NCBI RefSeq assembly: GCF_900110575.1
Contig: NZ_FOEF01000015.1
Span: 177,781-241,780, forward strand
Source: Amycolatopsis saalfeldensis
GTDB taxonomy: Bacteria > Actinomycetota > Actinomycetes > Mycobacteriales > Pseudonocardiaceae
Direction of reading: 5' to 3'
Length of the DNA stretch: 64,000 nucleotides
Part shown: positions 48,360 through 64,000 of the stretch, piece by piece
Layout of the letters: every line of letters begins with the position of its first letter
Numbering within the stretch: the first letter of the stretch is position 1
The notes under the pieces: model-generated
The model's input: only the letters and a program-made list of their open reading frames with translations
The model's database searches: none
Told to the model about the DNA's origin: nothing
Made by a program: the position numbers and the translations under genes

Positions 48360-49694
48360 ATGTCACGAGCAGTGGTCGGTGGCCAGGTGCCGGTTTACGA
48401 CGTGGTCGGGGTGGGCTTCGGCCCGTCGAACCTGGCCCTCGCGATCGCCCTGACCGAGCACAACGCGAGTGGCGCGGACACGGTGACCGCGCACTTCCTG
48501 GAGCGGCAGCCCGGTTTCGGCTGGCACCGCGGGATGTTGATCGACAACGCGACCATGCAGGTGTCGTTCCTCAAGGACCTGGCGACGATGCGGAACCCGA
48601 CCAGCGAGTTCAGCTTCCTGAACTACCTGCACGCGAAGGACCGGCTGGTCGACTTCATCAACCACAAGAACCTGTTCCCACTGCGCATCGAGTTCCACGA
48701 CTACTTCGAGTGGGCCGCGGCGAAGGTGGACGACCTGGTGTCCTACGGCACCGAGGTGCTGTCGGTGAAGCCGGTGCTCGAAGGCGACGAGGTCGTCTAC
48801 TTCGACGTCGTCGCCCGCTGCGGCGGCGAGACGACGGAGCTGCGCGCGCGGAACCTGGTGCTGGGCACCGGCCTGCGGCCGAACCTGCCCGCGGGGATCA
48901 CCGCGGGTGAGCGGATCTGGCACAACAGCGCGCTGCTGCACCGGGTCGAGGGCCTGCGCGAGACCGACCCCCGCCGGTTCGTGGTGGTCGGCGCCGGGCA
49001 GAGCGCGGCCGAGGTCGCGGCGCTGCTGCACGACGAGTTCCCGCGCGCCGAGGTGTGCGCGGTCTTCTCGCGGTACGGCTACAGCCCGGCCGACGACAGC
49101 TCGTTCGCCAACCGGATCTTCGATCCCGAGGCGGTGGACCGGTTCTACGCTTCGAGCGAGCCGGTCAAGGAGCGCCTGATGCGCTACCACGGCGCGACCA
49201 ACTACTCCGCGGTCGACCTCGACCTGATCGACGAGCTGTACCGGCGCGTCTACCGCGAGAAGGTGCTGGGCGTCGAACGGCTGCGGCTGCTCAACGTCTC
49301 GCGCCCGGTGGAGGTGACCGAGCACGGCACGCATGCGCGCGCGACGGTCGAGTCGCTGACCACCGGCGAGCGCACGGAACTCGATGCCGACGCCGTCGTG
49401 TACGCCACGGGTTACCTGCCTGCCGATCCGACGCCGCTGCTCGGGGATCTGGCGGTCAGTTGCCTGCGTGACGGTGACGGCCGGCTGCGGGTGGAGCGGG
49501 ATTACCGGATCACCACGGACCCTCGTGTGCGCGGCGGGCTGTACCTCCAAGGCGGGACCGAGCACACGCACGGGATCACGTCGTCCCTGTTGTCGAACAC
49601 GGCCGTCCGCGTCGGCGAGATATTGGAGTCCATTGTGGACCGAAAAGCGGCCGTGCCCGACCGGCCCGTGTACGCGGTGAGCGGTACCCGCTGA
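48360..49694 (+). CDS. L-ornithine N5-monooxygenase
   Basis: 444 residues. FAD site VVGVGFGPSNLALAIAL near residue 16, substrate region MLIDNATMQVSFLKDLATMRNPTSEFSFLNYLH, NADPH site VVVGAGQSAAEVAALL near residue 207, and the C-terminal VVYATGYLP motif, all typical of SidA/PvdA/CchB enzymes. It hydroxylates the ornithine side-chain N using FAD, NADPH and O2, giving the hydroxamate precursor for the NRPS that starts 50 bp downstream. Expression under the iron box at 48289. Confidence 0.94.
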   Translation: MSRAVVGGQVPVYDVVGVGFGPSNLALAIALTEHNASGADTVTAHFLERQPGFGWHRGMLIDNATMQVSFLKDLATMRNPTSEFSFLNYLHAKDRLVDFINHKNLFPLRIEFHDYFEWAAAKVDDLVSYGTEVLSVKPVLEGDEVVYFDVVARCGGETTELRARNLVLGTGLRPNLPAGITAGERIWHNSALLHRVEGLRETDPRRFVVVGAGQSAAEVAALLHDEFPRAEVCAVFSRYGYSPADDSSFANRIFDPEAVDRFYASSEPVKERLMRYHGATNYSAVDLDLIDELYRRVYREKVLGVERLRLLNVSRPVEVTEHGTHARATVESLTTGERTELDADAVVYATGYLPADPTPLLGDLAVSCLRDGDGRLRVERDYRITTDPRVRGGLYLQGGTEHTHGITSSLLSNTAVRVGEILESIVDRKAAVPDRPVYAVSGTR

Positions 49695-49743
49695 CCGCGG
49701 CCGCGGCGGCAATTCAGCTTCAGTGAACGGTGGAGGCTCGCAG

Positions 49744-64000
<14,257 letters not shown>

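Overview
High-GC actinomycete DNA: most genes look strongly GC-rich (48 of 60 bases in the line I counted at 46681-46740), GTG/TTG starts are common, and operons use ATGA/GTGA overlaps. The gene content (type VII secretion substrates, a DinB/DUF664 protein, a SARP regulator, DmdR/IdeR-type iron boxes, a hydroxamate siderophore NRPS) points to Pseudonocardiales, most likely an Amycolatopsis-like organism. The genus is an inference.

Layout. 1-2519 (minus): an ABC exporter (ATPase, permease) followed by the start of a sensor histidine kinase cut by the window edge. 3006-4551: a secreted sedolisin without a propeptide, a strong terminator and an alpha/beta-hydrolase remnant. 4724-7085: a heteromeric acyl-CoA dehydrogenase pair. 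7135-8256: a DUF1772 membrane protein and a divergent TetR regulator sharing paired palindromes. 8446-19911: one long operon with a LacI regulator and its operators, a complete sugar ABC importer, two ADP-ribosylglycohydrolase-family enzymes, a ribokinase-like kinase, a glycosidase-like/FGE fusion, a class III CoA transferase and a CitE-like lyase. It looks like uptake and breakdown of a glycoside, perhaps a riboside, carrying an organic acid. 19984-24717: a secreted protein, a hydrolase, a small protein, a quinone-oxidoreductase-like enzyme, a DUF664 protein and a cupin-XRE regulator, with two copies of a palindromic intergenic repeat. 24779-27390: a histidine kinase with an unusual response regulator that fuses a NarL-type protein to a full SARP module. 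27377-31388 (minus): six overlapping genes of an ESX/type VII substrate-chaperone locus without secretion machinery. 31574-35717: an LLM oxidoreductase with a divergent LysR regulator, an NCS1 transporter and a small membrane protein.

35839-42238 is a 6.4-kb element integrated in the 3' part of a tRNA-Pro(GGG) gene. It is bounded by a perfect 46-bp direct repeat and has clearly lower GC in its cargo (28 of 60 bases in the line at 40681-40740). It holds a coiled-coil ORF, an overlapping XRE/partner pair, a short GntR regulator, an N-terminally truncated tyrosine integrase and a 924-residue NACHT-type NTPase that is a strong candidate for phage defence. It brought a new terminator for the tRNA and left the old one 6.3 kb away.

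42403-47267: a secreted alginate-lyase-like protein, an enoyl-CoA hydratase with a PaaX-type regulator, and an ABC-F ATPase. 47274-64000: a hydroxamate siderophore locus, with a formyltransferase and an ornithine N5-monooxygenase diverging from two iron boxes, then an NRPS (C-A-MT-T / C-A-T-E / C-A-MT-T / C...) that runs off the window. The adenylation signatures fit serine in module 2 and N5-hydroxyornithine in module 3, so a scabichelin/albachelin-like peptide is likely. The NRPS has an exact 48-bp in-frame tandem duplication, an E domain with Pro in place of the catalytic His, and a non-canonical third C domain.
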